A DNA stretch of 64,000 nt. Origin: Siphonodentalium dalli (taxonomy: Eukaryota; Mollusca; Scaphopoda; Gadilida; Siphonodentaliidae). Every line of letters begins with the position of its first letter. Position 1 is the first letter of the stretch. The position numbers and the translations under genes were made by a program. Positions 1 to 13,289 of this stretch are shown here, piece after piece. The stretch lies in contig CP136069.1 in assembly GCA_032622095.1 (NCBI GenBank), forward strand, positions 87,630,958 to 87,694,957, given 5' to 3'. The notes beneath the pieces were generated by a model. It was given only the letters and a program-made list of their open reading frames with translations. It was not told the origin of the DNA and made no database searches.

Positions 1-1320
1 TGTGACATCAAAACGTAGGAAATGATTGTGTTGGCCTATCCTATTATATAAATTGGGTCTGGGAATAATTTATTTGGGACTTTAAATAATCTTCTATTAA
101 TAATAGTTCATTATTAAACGAAGTTTGAATTGTCCGATATTAACCAAATCGGAGATTTCAGTAGATCGGAGAAATTTACTAATAGGCCTACATATATAAA
201 CTCCGATCAAATTGGAATTGTTTTCATATCGGAGAATACTCCGATTAAATCATTGGAATTCTTATGAGAAAAACTCCGATCTGAGAAATTTCAGCATGGA
301 CACCGACATCTTCCCGTTCGCGACACATCAGTATAAAACTACGACTATGGAGTATTTATTGAACACAAACTGTCCTGCCAATCATATCGACACAACAGCA
401 ATATTGACGGAAATAATGCTGCGATCTTGACGAAAACAAACACTGCGAAAATATGTCGAAACAGAACAGCGAACATTTGAGCAAAACTGCGAAACAAAAC
501 AGCGATAATTGCGAAAACATCGAACCAAGACAGCGAAAATGACGAAAACGTACAACGTTACGGCATGCGATAATGACGAAAAAACTCTGATAATGTCGGA
601 AAAAAACGACGTCAATGACGCCACATTTTTCGCAGTTTTATCGCATTTTTTTTGCATATGCGAAATAGGTTTTGACATGCTCCCTTAGCTATACTATCGG
701 GCATCAGTTTCACACCCTGGGCAATTAGTTAATGATCATTTAGACGCTATCATAATTGGGTAAACATAGCTTTATGATATGGCTTCTTGTGTATCAAAAG
801 GGCTTTATTTTACGGTGTTTTTAACTGATCGCAAAAGAGTGAAGTCATATATACGCTCAATTCAATAGCTTATCACATTTCATTGACTTTAATGCAGTGG
901 ACAGCAACTGTAGATTGCGATCTAGCGTTTTCTACATCTTGTGCTAATTTATCCCACAGTATGTGGCTAAACTTTTTCAAAAGTGGCTAACAAAATTACA
1001 CAAGTGGCTACAAAAATGCCTACAAAGAATTTCGGCCAGGGGGAACACTGCTCAGAAGCATGTCATCCAGTACCACAACTATTTCATTTGGTCATTGGGG
1101 TATAACAATTCTACAGAATTTGATTGACACGTACATGTAGTTGATATACTATTCAGAGCAACTGCATGCTGGGAACTACAAGAGATTTGATGTACCAGAA
1201 TAGGAGATATCACTTCATGGCACATGATGCTGACAATAAGTTCTTTTCGTGAATTTATTTTTAGAATTTGTGTTGAAATTGGATCACAAAGGAGATCAAC
1301 ATATATTTAGCTATACTTAC
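1..1320. other. No host gene seen; transposon debris
   Basis: 130-290 resembles the AAAACTCCGAT-rich subterminal part of Harbinger family B. 400-640 is rich in GCGAAAA and GACGAAAA words, which look like another subterminal array. 660-1320 holds nothing recognised. Confidence 0.5.
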
Positions 1321-1431
1321 GACAAGTGAGCTCATCTAAGTTTCCTGGACAATCAGAAATTCTGTTACAGAAAGAGTCATTACGAATACAATACTCATTT
1401 CCAGGGCAAGGCGAATAACCGTCATCACATA
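1321..1431 (-). CDS. Exon 18: LDL-receptor class A domain 2
   Basis: This 111-nt phase 1-1 exon has acceptor TTATTACAG and donor TGTC|GTAAGT. It encodes a complete LDLa module with six cysteines. The acidic end reads DCPGNLDELTC, with a Leu where an acidic calcium ligand is usual, so calcium binding may be weaker. The gene continues to the left of the window. Confidence 0.88.
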
Positions 1432-1465
1432 CTGTAATAAACATAACAAATGGCATGTATCATAT

Positions 1466-1571
1466 CAGTAATGACCTAAGTAATCGACCCCTTAACCACA
1501 TCAGAATTATGGGTAACTTTTCAGGATTTAGTCAGAAATATGGCTTGTTGCCATTCATCAGAAAGCTCTCA
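1466..1571. repeat. Palindromic MITE, half copy
   Basis: Left arm only (CAGTAATG...GAAAGCTCTC). It runs directly into a GCAGAATGAGG foldback at 1575. Confidence 0.75.
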
Positions 1572-1574
1572 TAA

Positions 1575-1672
1575 GCAGAATGAGGTCCCCATAGGGTGAA
1601 TTTGTTGATGCTAGCCCGCTGTGCGGGATAGCATCACTAAATTCACTTTCTGGGACCTCATTCTGCAAATGA
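1575..1672. repeat. GCAGAATGAGG foldback repeat
   Basis: Inverted arms GCAGAATGAGGTCC.. / ..GGACCTCATTCTGC with a GCTAGCCCGC... spacer. Confidence 0.8.
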
Positions 1673-2519
1673 AAGGCACACTAAACTCAGACTTGAATTG
1701 GAGCCATTTACTAAACTTATTACCTGAACAGTCCCCCCAAATGAACAGGCATCTTATAGTGTCTCCTGCACTTGTATTATCAAAACACCCCTCCAAATGA
1801 ATAACATACCTTTCCAATGTATATTTTTATAACTGACTGGGAGATTCCATTCAGCAATGAAGAATTAAAGATGGCGATCTCTTCCCAGAAAGTTGTATAG
1901 AGATTCAGGGGAATAAAATAATAATTATGAATTGAGGACACCTGTCTGAAAAAGTTTCCATCAATTAATATAAATTTTATTTAGAATATCTTAAGTTTAT
2001 GTCTAATATTGCGTTAGTTATCCATATTTAGTCATCCACATTTTTTATACCCTGACTAATCTACCCACAATGATTTCTGTCATCGCCGGAACATCTTTAG
2101 GGAATCATTTTTAAAATTACACATTATATTTCATATACTTCTCTGTATCTCCATTTACCCCAATGCATATGGGCTCGCCTATAAATTGATGAATCGGAGT
2201 TAGGTACATATACTAATCTACCCGCAATGAGATCTATCGTTGCCAGGGCATCTTTATTACATCTTTAATTCATATGTTTTGATGAGAACAGGAGCCCCAT
2301 ACTCACTGCAGATGTCGCAGCTATGTTGGTGATGTGTCTGATCACGGGGTGTGGGTCACCTGTTTAAATCACACTTACCACCTTTGTGAAAGAACTATGT
2401 TTGTGGAACCATTGTTCATATATTTAATGGCCATTTCTTAATTTATTTATCAACATTGGTATATTTAAAAACCTCCCCAGAATAGCCTTTCAATCAGCCC
2501 TCAATGCAAGTACTCCCCG

Positions 2520-2630
2520 ACAGCTTTCCGACGAATGGCAGCAAGCCATATTTCCGCCTAAATCCTGAAAAAATTCCCATAATTATTTGATGGTTAAAGG
2601 GTCCTATACCTCAGGCATTTACTATATATT
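2520..2630. repeat. Palindromic MITE, half copy
   Basis: Diverged right arm only, starting at the GCTTTCCGA centre. Confidence 0.7.
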
Positions 2631-2796
2631 ATGTCCTGCCATAAATAAGTATTTACATAAATACTGCCCATCTCTGTTCATCTGACAGAAGTCTTCATGG
2701 CAAAAGTTGATACCACACAAGATTCACCAATGTATCGATCTATATCTGTATGTATGTCTGTATTCTTCTCCATGATACAAGGAATCTAATCTCGGT

Positions 2797-2904
2797 GAGA
2801 GCTTTCCGATGAATGGCGACAAGCCATATTTCTGACAAAATCCTGATTTTTTTTCCATAATTCTGCTTTGGTTTAGGTGTTGATTATTTAGGACATTACT
2901 GTTC
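2797..2904. repeat. Palindromic MITE, half copy
   Basis: Diverged right arm, ending GGACATTACTG. Confidence 0.7.
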
Positions 2905-3137
2905 TTGAGGAGCAGGTTTTTTGGGGGACAAGGCTTTCCCTATGAAACAAACTATTTTTGTATCTGGCCCTGTCTGGCCAATCTAATAATATACACAATC
3001 TTAGTTTTATCTATATTTTATTCACAAAATAGCTCCATTTAGTCTTGTAATCAGGATTTATAAAAAATTATGTTGTTGTAATTGTGGCCCGGAAGAGAAA
3101 GACCATCTTTAACTATAAACAAGCCTTGAAATAGTGT

Positions 3138-3358
3138 GTCTGTCATTTGCAGAATGAGGTCCCCCAGAGCATGAATTTAGTGACTCTACCCTGCATGGCA
3201 GGCTGGCATCACTAAATTCACCCTCTGGGGGACCTCATTCTGCTTAGGCCTCAGCAGAATGAGGTTCCCAGAGGGTGAATTTGGTGATGCTAGCCCACCA
3301 TGTGGGATAAGAGTCACTAAATTCACCCTCTGGGGGACCTCATTCCGCAAATGACAGA
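3138..3358. repeat. GCAGAATGAGG foldback repeat, two tandem hairpins
   Basis: Two hairpins are separated by CTTAGGCCTCA; it lies 40 nt beyond the donor of exon 17. Confidence 0.85.
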
Positions 3359-3396
3359 AACACTATTTCAAGGAGATGACTAGAAAATATAATTAC

Positions 3397-3723
3397 CTGG
3401 TGGCTTGCATTGTCCGGAAACCAGCTCTATTTCATCAATTGAAATCCCTTGATAATAATAGTTCGTAAAAATAATTCTGGAATTTGATTTTGGCCCATCT
3501 ATATTCATTTGTATGGGTGTCCATCCTTTAACTTTCGATATAGGAATTCTGAGAGCAGTTGTTTCATTCCCGCTGTCGCTGATCGACACCATCACGCTGT
3601 ACCCATAATTATAACTGTTCCCTGGTGACACATATACCCAGAATCGTAAACAGCTGTCTGTAGCAATATCAAATGGAGGAGAGACCAATCTTGTATATGA
3701 GCTTGAAGTATAAATATGATGAC
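3397..3723 (-). CDS. Exon 17: MAM6, C-terminal half
   Basis: This 327-nt phase 1-1 exon has acceptor CTTGTTTCAG and donor CCAG|GTAATT. It encodes GHHIYTSSSYTRLVSPPF, CLRFWVYV and ISIDEIELVSGQC, a complete second half of MAM. A second possible acceptor 22 nt inside the exon (TTCAAG) is out of phase and was not used. Confidence 0.88.
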
Positions 3724-4149
3724 CTGAAACAAGAACATGGAAAAGTCACCAGATGCAAGGAGGAAGAACTTAAATTGGACAGTGCTTTTAATTTCCTTAT
3801 GTACCAATAACAAATTAAAAAAAACTATGTACTATAAAAATACCAAAATAAATTTCTGAAAGAAGTGGAATGTTCAGTGTCCAAGTCCAATACAAAAACC
3901 TCTCTTATAACTAACTTCACATATATGTACAAACATAACTTAAAATCCAGAATTTTGCCTATATTCACAATTTGTAACTTATGTTGTGTATCAGCTGCCA
4001 TTCTAGTAGACATGGAGAGATATTTTCCATGTCTATGGCCTCTTTGAATGGGCTGCTATAACCCAACTCGCTTGTTGTTAAAGTATATTTACATACATTT
4101 TATGGAAATGTTTTTAAAAAATTGTAAGAAAAAAGATTAATTATAAACA

Positions 4150-4757
4150 AAAACTAGAGGTGTGACTGTCCCAATGGGACTAAGGATACCCCCCCCCCCC
4201 CCCCCCCCGTGTTTTTAAAATACTAAGATGTTTCACATGTCAGTAAACATTTAGTTAAAATAATAAAATAACAGTTCCCATTGCAGGTGCAAAAACCTAA
4301 TCTTAAACCTATTGACCGAAAAATGTAGGAATAAAAGCTCGGACAAAATTATGCATTTTGCAAAAAATGTTCTAAGTCGAAAAAGGGGAATAACTCCACA
4401 AAAAAAGTCGGACAGACATCATAATCGCAGGTGCACAGGTTCTCATGGTACTAAATATCAGTGCCAAGATTAAAAAACATTGACCTAAAAATGTAGAAAT
4501 AAAAGCTCGGACAAAATTAGGCATGTTGGAAAAAAAATTCTAAGTCGAAAAAGGGGAATAACTCCACCAAAAAATGCCAGACAGACAACATAATCGCAGG
4601 TGCACAGGTTCCCATGGTGGTTGATGCCTGTGCCAAGTTTCACGGAAATTGATCAAAAAACGACAGAAAAACTCCGGACAAATTTGTGTCCACGGACGGA
4701 CGACGGACGGACGAGCTATACTCCAGTATACCCCCCTTACTTCGTTGCGGGGTGTAT
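4150..4757 (+). repeat. Dispersed repeat 'CCAATGGGACTAAG ... TACCCCCC ... GTTGCGG'
   Basis: It starts near a C run (4191-4208), contains two internal ~180-bp direct repeats (AATAAAAGCTCGGACAAAATTA...), a GGACGGACGACGGACGG stretch, and ends CAGTATACCCCCCTTACTTCGTTGCGG. It probably belongs to a retroposon family; no coding sequence seen. Confidence 0.7.
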
Positions 4758-4967
4758 AATAACATGTTAACACAGGGGTACATCATAGGTGAGCTGCAGT
4801 GCAACCATGACTGATTAAATTCTCCATTGCCATATATGGCTGAGAACAAAAACAGATGTTTTTCATAGTAAAATGGAGTTTTATATGGAAAACACAGATG
4901 TGAGCACATTCAAATCCAGCGGACTTTGATGGAAATGCCACTGGGAAAAAGTTATATTAAGGCTCAC

Positions 4968-5003
4968 CATTTTTATGAGGTGTTGTCGTCATGTTTGAGC
5001 TAT
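4968..5003 (-). CDS. Exon 16: MAM6, short middle exon
   Basis: This 36-nt phase 1-1 microexon lies between CTTTCAG and AATG|GTGAGC and encodes SSNMTTTPHKN. Joined with exons 15 and 17 it gives ...NST-D-SSNMTTTPHKN-G-HHIY, a normal passage into the G.Y.Y strand of MAM. It is too short for ordinary gene finders; support is its signals, its phase and its fit. Confidence 0.65.
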
Positions 5004-6184
5004 CTGAAAGAAGAAAATGATTGATGTATAATATTTAAACACTTAGGTATAGGAACATACTGTGACCTCAGATTGTGGTACATAGCAACAAATCATTCAG
5101 ATATTAAATAAACAGCATATAGTCTGGCCGCCAAGTCACAAATGCTTGTTTTCACGTAATGTGTGTAAACAATGGCTTCAACATGCAGAATCTCGTCACT
5201 AGAGGGAACTACTCGTCAATGAGTATTTAGTATAGAAAGGTTAACAAACATAATTAATGTATTTTGAGATAATCATATATTGTTATTATAAAGTTGATGG
5301 AGAGCTTAGAGTGTTGCATGCATGTTATAAATCAAATAGAGTTCATATGGAATCACTTTTGAGATTCGGTAACATATGTTACACAGGTCTGGCGACAGCT
5401 CCTTCCGCTGCTAAATTTTACTTGGTGGTGATCGCAAATGTTCTTAATGACTTTACAATGAAGACAAAACTTTCAATCTGCAACTGAATAACTGGCCTCG
5501 TTCGTCTGATATTTATGCCTATTTGTGAGCCATTCTTCACAGAATATGGGTTCGACGACATTTTGAGCAGCTCCTGATTCTACAACCCATAAGGTCGTCC
5601 CGAATAATGCATTTTTCAAACTCTGACATCAGTATTCTAGCAGAAATCCACCAGCGACACAAAAATGCATGGTTTTACTGAGAATGGACCACTTGTTTCT
5701 TGAGGGGGCAAATTTTACTCATTATAGTAGCCGCTTTCATGAAATATATCCTTATGCCATCCACAACTCATATGATAAAATATTCTTGATTAAGATACTG
5801 TGCTTTATCTATATAAACATAGACTGTAAATAAAAGCATCCTGTTTCATACTGTAGAGCCCGACGGTGTGCTCATTTATCAGAGATTTCGCTGACTCATC
5901 ATCTAACATTGATGCCGATAAAATACAGCTGTTTTTAAAAAAGAAACAGGAAATGCCAATAAGCTAAGCCATATTAAAGGTACTCAATCCAATTAGACGC
6001 TCCTAAATTACTTTTTCTTTAGCTTTGGGGGTAACAAATATTTGAATTGATTCGAGGAACCCACCCATCAAAAATCAGAGTGATTAGATATTGATTTTTG
6101 AAATCTATTAATTTTCGGAGATGTGGGCCACAAGTTGGCAGAACCACGTGCTCAAAACAGACAAATTGCGGGTGTAAAATGAAT
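5004..6184. other. Intron, nothing recognised
   Basis: AT-rich sequence without motifs, splice-flanked ORFs or clear repeats. Confidence 0.5.
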
Positions 6185-6300
6185 AACTCTAAAATCAAGT
6201 GGTTATTATTGTTAACAGTTGACGACGGATGGACGACGGACGGATGGACAAGCTGACTCCAGTATACCCCCCCTAACTTCGTTGCGGGAGGGGGGTATAA
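6185..6300 (+). repeat. 3' fragment of the TACCCCCC repeat
   Basis: Only the GGACGGATGGAC...TACCCCCC...GTTGCGGGAGG end. Confidence 0.7.
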
Positions 6301-6374
6301 ATAAAAAAAGGACATGGAGATGCATACAGTGCACAAATGGGTTCATGATTACATTTCATACAACCATGTTGTTA

Positions 6375-6562
6375 CAGTAATGCTCTAAATAATCGACTCC
6401 TTAACCACAGCAGAATTATGGGTAATTTTTCAGGATTTAGTCGGAAATATGGTTTGTTGCCATTCATCAGAAAGCTCTCGGTGAGAGCATGCCATTTTTA
6501 TGACTAAATCCTGAAAAATTACCCATAATTCTGCTGTGGCTAAGTAGTCGATTATTTAGGGC
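6375..6562. repeat. Palindromic MITE, near full copy
   Basis: Two arms meet at GAAAGCTCTCGGTGAGAGC. The right arm is shortened near the centre and its last bases are lost. Confidence 0.8.
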
Positions 6563-6674
6563 AAACACCATTAAAACATTTAGTAATTTACATGCATTAT
6601 GTCAATATATGGACATGATATAAATAATGACACAATGTTTTGAGAGCCTAAGGGGGTGAGTGACGACTCATTAA

Positions 6675-8339
6675 GGGAGCTTGTCCAATTCCGACGGAGT
6701 TTCCGTCGGAATCGGTGTTTCCGATGGATATTTCCGATCTCCGATACCGATGGCAATCGGAGTTTTTGTATCGGTATAAAACTCCAATTCCGTCTGATTC
6801 CGTCGGAGATTTTTCGCTGTGTCGTCGGTAAAATCATCCGATTCAATCAGAGTTTTATATCGGAGTTCCCGTTCTTCAAGTGCGGTATGTTTTGGAAAAC
6901 TCCGATCCCGTGAATTTTCGTAGGAGCTTTTAATAAATCGTCGTTTCGGTTCTTCGTGTATATTGTTTATATATATACCAGACACAACGGAGAAAGACAT
7001 GTAACATGTTACGTCCATTCTCAGCGACTCGGCCATTTCCGCTTCGCTGAGGAAATAACCTCCCCATAAATAGAAACCATATTCGCGCAATGCTAAAATA
7101 GGCCTATAATTATCAGTCGACGTAAACATCTCCGTAATAATTATAATATCAGATGAATTTATATGATATACTGAGTCGAAATTTATGTCGACTGTATAAT
7201 TATATGCGTGCAAGATTTGAACCGGTGGAATATGATATCTACTGGTAAGTATATTATTTGGTGCATATGCAAGATTTGAAATACACTGGGTTTACGGTAT
7301 TCTCAGAATCCGACGATGTTGCAAATATAGTTTATATCGCTAGTTTAATATGGAATAATCCATTTCAATCCCGGCTGGGGTGCAAATAATTATTCCATTT
7401 TCAATGACATACCGGTACCCAGGTATTACAACGTACTGGTATCAGTACTGAAATTGTCTTCTAATGTTTCCAAATCCGCCTGAACAAACCAAAGATCTAT
7501 TTCTTGTTGCCATTTTCTGAATAATTATATCGTTTGAACCAACTTTGCGATTCTTAATTCAACTTCGGTCGAGTGAAAACCACGTGTGTGTGTTGTGTTG
7601 CAAACCGGAAGAGTGGATCAATCGGGAGGTTATTGGAAGAGCCTGTATAATTGATGGAAGAGCCGGACCAATCCAGTGACGGCAGAATCAAGCCTCACCC
7701 AAATAAGGAAGTTGGATTTATTTTTATTTTTTATTGATATTGGGAATCGTAGGGATTATTCATATTTAAGAGACGAGTAATACCATCGCACCAGATAAAT
7801 AAACAACGTGTTTTGCGAAAGCGACAAACTGAAAATGACGCAACCAACAATCACGTAATAAAATGTTATGATTTACTCGATATTAAAGCTAGATGTTTTC
7901 CAGTTTTCTCCGCAAAAATTATAATCGGAGATGGGATGTGTATTCCCTTCATCACAAGGATTTCCCCCTAAACGAACCGTCTGTTCAACTTTTTCTGGTG
8001 ACTTTCTCAACTTTTCAGAGGAAGTTTGGCATAAATAAAAATGAAATTATTACACAAAACTCAAATCACATCGCCGTTTTGATATCAGAGAAAACTCCGA
8101 TGAAATCTGATTAATTCGGAGTTTTAACATCGTAGTTTTCATATCGGAGAAAAACTCCGATTTCATCGGAGTTTTGTTCAGAGTTCATCGGAATTTTCAC
8201 CGGAATTGATCGGAGTTCTTGATCGGAGAAAAAACTCCGATCTAAGAAATTCCGATGATGAGGGAGAAAACTCCGATTAAAACTCCGATTAAAAGCTCCG
8301 ATCACCGACGGAAACTCCGTCGGAATTGGACAAGGTCCC
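6675..8339. mobile_element. Harbinger-like non-autonomous DNA transposon, family B (1665 bp)
   Basis: The ends are GGGAGCTTGTCCAATTCC and its inverse (one mismatch in the first 6 bases), extending through CGACGGAGTTTCCGTCGG, with TAA on both sides. Subterminal regions are dense in the palindromic word TCGGAGTTTT/AAAACTCCGA. No convincing transposase is present. A related piece without ends lies at 130-290. Confidence 0.7.
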
Positions 8340-9483
8340 TAAAAGGGATACAAATATTGCTCTTTTAAAAACAATACTGGCTCGTCTGAACTCCAAATCA
8401 TGGAGGGGTAAAATGTATAGGTCATAACCCGCTTGGGTATCTGTACGAGAAATACAGACCAAGGCGCATAGCGAGTTATAATTACATATTTATAAACTGT
8501 TTTTCACCCCGAGGAAAACTGAATAAAGACGATGATTACCTATCAGTTACCATTCAACCGAAGGTTAATTGAATGTTTCATGGTATTATAGTCCTACTAG
8601 AAAATTCAAATGCTTGTTGACAATCAAAGCATGTACATGGATATAATCAACGTTTAACAACCATTTTGTCTCCGAAATTCAAAGACTTTATACTGAAGGT
8701 TTCAGGATAAAACATACTCTTCCTGGTGATAACGGTGAGTAGCGAAATGTTAAGGATATTTTCATCTTGGTTGCCATAATGGAGGAAACATCCCGGTATA
8801 GTGTTTGAACTTTGATAGTGAAACTATTCAACATTACAGGAAGTTTGTGTGTTGAAATATCACCAACAATCACGAAACAGACTCAACCAAACCTGTATAT
8901 ATTGCCTAAAATTTCTGCATATGTGAACATTTTGTGGAAATACTTTCAATGTTGACGATTGAGTGATTTTTGTACAATAAAATGACCTGCTGAGGCATTG
9001 TGAAATATGCCCAATTGTTTGCACATAAAAATGCTATAAAATCAGTTAAATTATCAGTCGAAATTGAATAAGATTATTGAAATTAGAAAACTATTCAGAC
9101 CAATTCACATTTTAGAACTTGACACGCTCCTTTTTGTTGCCATATCAGGAAAATGAATGTCAACACATGTTTATTGTTCCATGCACAAACAATTCTGAGT
9201 TAAAAGAGTGATGACTATTGCAGACAAATTGGAATGGTTTTCTGAATCACATACAATAAGCACAGAACAAAATGTCACTTTTAAACTCAAAACAAATAAA
9301 ATGCATTAAATAAAAAGGTTCTTATCAACCAGGTCCGTATGAGCCAGGATCTATATTGTATTTATAAGGGGTTGATCATGATCAGTAAATAAAAATACCT
9401 GAATCTATTGAAAAACACTCAAAAACAGTAAATCTAGAACTCTATATAACTAAACGGGGGTTATTGTCAATCACAGCTATAGC
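8340..9483. other. Intron, nothing recognised
   Basis: No coding signal or boundary seen between the Harbinger-like element and the 50-bp tandem repeat. Confidence 0.5.
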
Positions 9484-9690
9484 CAGTACTATAGATTGAA
9501 AGCAGTAGTAAAAATATGATTTAAAAAAAAACCAGTAGTATGGGTTGAATTAAGTAGGAAAAAAATTATTTTCTTTTGAAACCAGTAGTATAGATTGATT
9601 GTAGTAGTAAAAATAAGATTTTCTTTTGAAACCAGTAGTATATGTTGAATTTAGTAGGAAAAATATGATTTTCTTTTGAAACCAGTAAGA
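9484..9690. repeat. Tandem repeat, ~50-bp unit x 4
   Basis: Units begin CCAGTAGTATAGATTGA and end AAAATATGATTTTCTTTTGAAA; alternate units share small differences. Confidence 0.8.
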
Positions 9691-9877
9691 GGGTTATTGA
9701 AAGAAGAGAAATTGCTCTAGTACAAACTTTCCCCATGGAATAACCTAATGTTAGTTTTCTAGCCTTTCAATTAATCCATTAGTTTGAAGATGCCAGTTTC
9801 CATTCCGGAAGATTTAGTTCTTTGAAAAATTGCAATGACAATCAATGTTGAAATAAACCACATCTAAACCACGTTAA

Positions 9878-10089
9878 AGTAATGCCCTAAATAATCGACT
9901 CCTTAACCACAGCAGAATAATGGGTAATTTTTCAGGATTTAATCAGAAATATGGCTTGTTGCCATTCATCGGAAAGCTCTCACTGAGAGCTTTCTGATGA
10001 ATGGCAACAAGCCATATTTCCGACTAAATCCTGAAAAATTGCCCATAATTCAACTGTGGTTAAGGAGTCGGTTATTTAGGGCATTACTG
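9878..10089. repeat. Palindromic MITE, full copy
   Basis: About 212 bp, two ~105-nt arms around CTCTCACTGAGAG. It ends 29 nt beyond the donor of exon 15. Confidence 0.88.
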
Positions 10090-10118
10090 TATGTGGGGCA
10101 TTAATATAGACAGGTTAC

Positions 10119-10250
10119 CTGTGCTATTACTCTCATTCGTTTTATTCATATAATCGTAAGGATAAATTGATGAGTCATCCCGCCTGTACCATCTATACAT
10201 CTCATAGCCACACATGTATCTGTCCTCGAAGTCACATGTCACAGAATCAC
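10119..10250 (-). CDS. Exon 15: MAM6, N-terminal half
   Basis: This 132-nt phase 1-1 exon has acceptor TTGTTACAG and donor ACAG|GTAACC. It encodes VTCDFEDRYMCGY, YRWYRRDD and a Tyr/Asn-rich end with two NxT/S sites (NKT, NST). It joins LDLa1 upstream through a Gly codon (EEGCG-DSVTC). Confidence 0.87.
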
Positions 10251-10719
10251 CTGTAACAAAAGATTATCTCTTTCTGTACTACTTCTGTATACACCCATCA
10301 GTAAGCTTTTTTTACCCAAAAACCGGGACTGGGCTTACCTTCGAGGACCACCACATGCAAAATCCCAGTTTGCCGTCATAGTGCTAAATGTCATGTTTTA
10401 TATGAATCATGGTTTAAATATTTTATTTTATTTAATGAAACCCAATTGTTTTGTCTTTTATAATGTTAGAGTAAATATTTAAAATAAGAAACAAAGATCA
10501 TCTTGTATATTGTAATTCAGCATTTTGTGAAGCACAATGTAGTATTAATGAGTTTGCAATGGAAATTAGCTGGAGTAATGCTATTTTTTTGCATGAATTT
10601 TTGTCATTTTCATTCAGAATTAACCTGACATCAATGTATGTTCTAAAAATGGGGGTGGGCTTATCTACGAGGACCAGGCCATGATATTTTTGGGAGCAAA
10701 AACATAGAATGGGCTTATC

Positions 10720-12112
10720 CAGGGTTTCCGCCAGACCGGCTGCGGGTCCGTTCCACAGACCCATTCCCCTCGCAGATGATCTGTTTGATTAATTCATACA
10801 TGTACCAAAAGTCAGTAGCAATATGTCATAAAAAATCCGGCTGCAACGGGAGTTCGGGCGGTTAAACAGAATACTGGTGAAAAAGCGGGTCAATTGAGCA
10901 CAGTGTGTTACCGGTACATCATAACCCTTTGAATTCAAAGCGCCAAAACTACAACGTAATATTTGGTGTGCATTGAAATAGCAACGTTATATACAGCGTA
11001 ATAAATGTCGCGGTAACATCAAAGAATGTCGGACTGCTGAGTACGGATATTATTTTGCACGGGATTTCTGTGGTTGAAACTATATATATATACTCAGCTC
11101 GGAGATCCCGTGCTATCGTACGATTACATAATTTTATCAAAGAATGCCGAAGTAGGCAGTTAGGCAGAGTAGGGATCAACATACGCCAACAGGCGGTTCT
11201 CCTACCAAATTAGGTATCTACCTCCGAGATCCCGTGCTATCGTACTATTATAATACGGAACCTGTCCCAAATCAGTCTTTATAGTGGGAATTCATTCATT
11301 TGACCCATATTACATGCATGGAGGATAAACACAAAAAACATACCCCCCTCCCAATATGGAGATAAAGTCAAAGTACGGTCAATAATACTTTCATTGTCCC
11401 GCCTGGGTCCCCAAACACAAACAACGGTGCACATGTTCCCATTTCCCGCCAAAACTCAATTATATTTTATAACACGTTGGCTAAAACTCTATAGCAGCGG
11501 TCGTCAGTTGTTGGACTAATACAGACTATTGACAAGCTACGCGTTCCGAGTTTGAAAGATTTCGCTACCATTCATATTTCGCGCTATAAATATCTCCTGC
11601 AGACAAACCCTGCAGTATATATGACGTCACAGCGCAGAAATAGCTTTACTATTGACAGAATACATGGAATATATCTGTTTCATTTTCACGGAAGCTACTT
11701 GAAATTCTAGGAAATACTTAATTCAATTCTCCCAGCTAGGTCTTATTGAACAATGCACCGATGCTCTTTAGTGTTTAGTTTCATTATACCTGTCGGAATA
11801 TTATTGTAAGTTATAAATTTTTAAACACTGTAACTTGTAGCTTGATATAGTCTTCAATCAGACGGCAGTCTTAATTGCGTAATTACATGATTAATTATCT
11901 GGATACCATCAACAGAATTAATGCACCCGCAGAAAATTATCGTAATATACGTAGCTTTGGATTGCTTTGTGGGACACTCAGGTGCAAGGAAATGGCTACT
12001 TTTCAGTGTCAAATAACAAAATTTTCGCCCGACGAGACGAACCATGGTCGTCCTGTCGTGTTATGTGTTTCCCCAATACGGACTCCTTAAATTCCCCTTG
12101 GCGGAAACCCTG
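10720..12112. mobile_element. hAT-like non-autonomous DNA transposon (1393 bp)
   Basis: Its 14-bp perfect terminal inverted repeat, CAGGGTTTCCGCCA, is flanked by GCTTATC on both sides (7-8 bp depending on where the end is set). It was inserted in an older repeat (GGGCTTATC...). No transposase ORF is present; an inner duplicated phrase (CGAGATCCCGTGCTATCGTA) occurs at ~11100 and ~11225. Confidence 0.7.
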
Positions 12113-12675
12113 GCTTATCCTCAGGATGGGCTTACTGGTGGGTGCATACAGTAAATGGATTTGCCCATTCAGTTATAAAAGTATATATTGGAACAATCTA
12201 TTATTCTGTTGGAGGGATGTTCAGGAAATATAAGCAGCAGACAGATTGAAGAAAAGATAATACAAATGAGGAAGGATTCTTCTTCATTGGTGGGAAATGC
12301 TCCGGGCCGTTTGTTGAACTTTTTATCTGAACATTCATCAATTAGAATTTAAAAAAAGAGAGGTTTGACATAAGAGGAATGGTTTGGAGTGCTAATGAAA
12401 CATAACAACAAGTAAATGATCATTATATTAATATAAGTTATCACCCAGTCATTCCCAGTAGACGCACCCTCATTTTTTAATTCACGGCAGCTAAAATTCA
12501 CACTCTTGCCTCTTGTCAAAATGTTTATGGTCACATTCAATGTTGAACTATTTAGAACAAATTCGGGGTTACATTGAGATCTGATATCTGGAAGGCAATT
12601 TTGAAAAAAGAGTCATCCATGTATCAAATCTCCATGTACCCTATAATATTGCCAGAGAGAACAATGGACCTAATA

Positions 12676-12888
12676 CAGTAATGCCCTAAGTAATCAACCC
12701 CTTAACCACAGCAGAATTATGGGTAACTTTTCAGGATTTAGTCGGAAATATGGCTTGTTGCCATTCATTGGAAAGCTCTCCCTGAGAGCTTTCCAATGAA
12801 TGGCAACAAGCCATATTTCTGACTAAATCCTGAAAAGTTACCCATTCTTCTGCTGTGTTTAAGGAGTCGATTACTTAGGGCATTACTG
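12676..12888. repeat. Palindromic MITE, full copy
   Basis: CAGTAATG...CATTACTG, flanked by TA on both sides, consistent with a TA target duplication. Confidence 0.88.
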
Positions 12889-13289
12889 TACATCAAGTTT
12901 GGTGTGGTATTTTCACATTAATTCATCCCATGCCAGTCAGACAAATTCACTAATCGACTAATAAATATAATGTCAGGTGATGACGTCAAACATGGCATGC
13001 TCAATTGGTCGAAACTGCAAAAGATCATTCGTGTGACCCCCCATGTTTCACATGCTCATGTACTCCCAATGTTTCGTAAACATTCTCTTTAACACCACTG
13101 TCCCGGTTGACAGGGGACATGGTGATTTAAATGTGGCATGTCGCCAATCAGATTACCCATTAAAACAGGATGTAAGGACAATGATATCTATCAAACAAGT
13201 CTTGTCTGGTATGTTGCCCTAAATTATGCATAGGTAATTTTGAAGGATCTTTTATAATAAAACAAATACAATATATTTCAGACAGATAC

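Noticed and set aside
4191-4208. Poly-C, poly-G runs as regulatory G-quadruplex sites
   Set aside because: They sit in transposable elements at fixed positions (also 15091, 36599, 41232) and look like replication slippage; length may be inaccurate.
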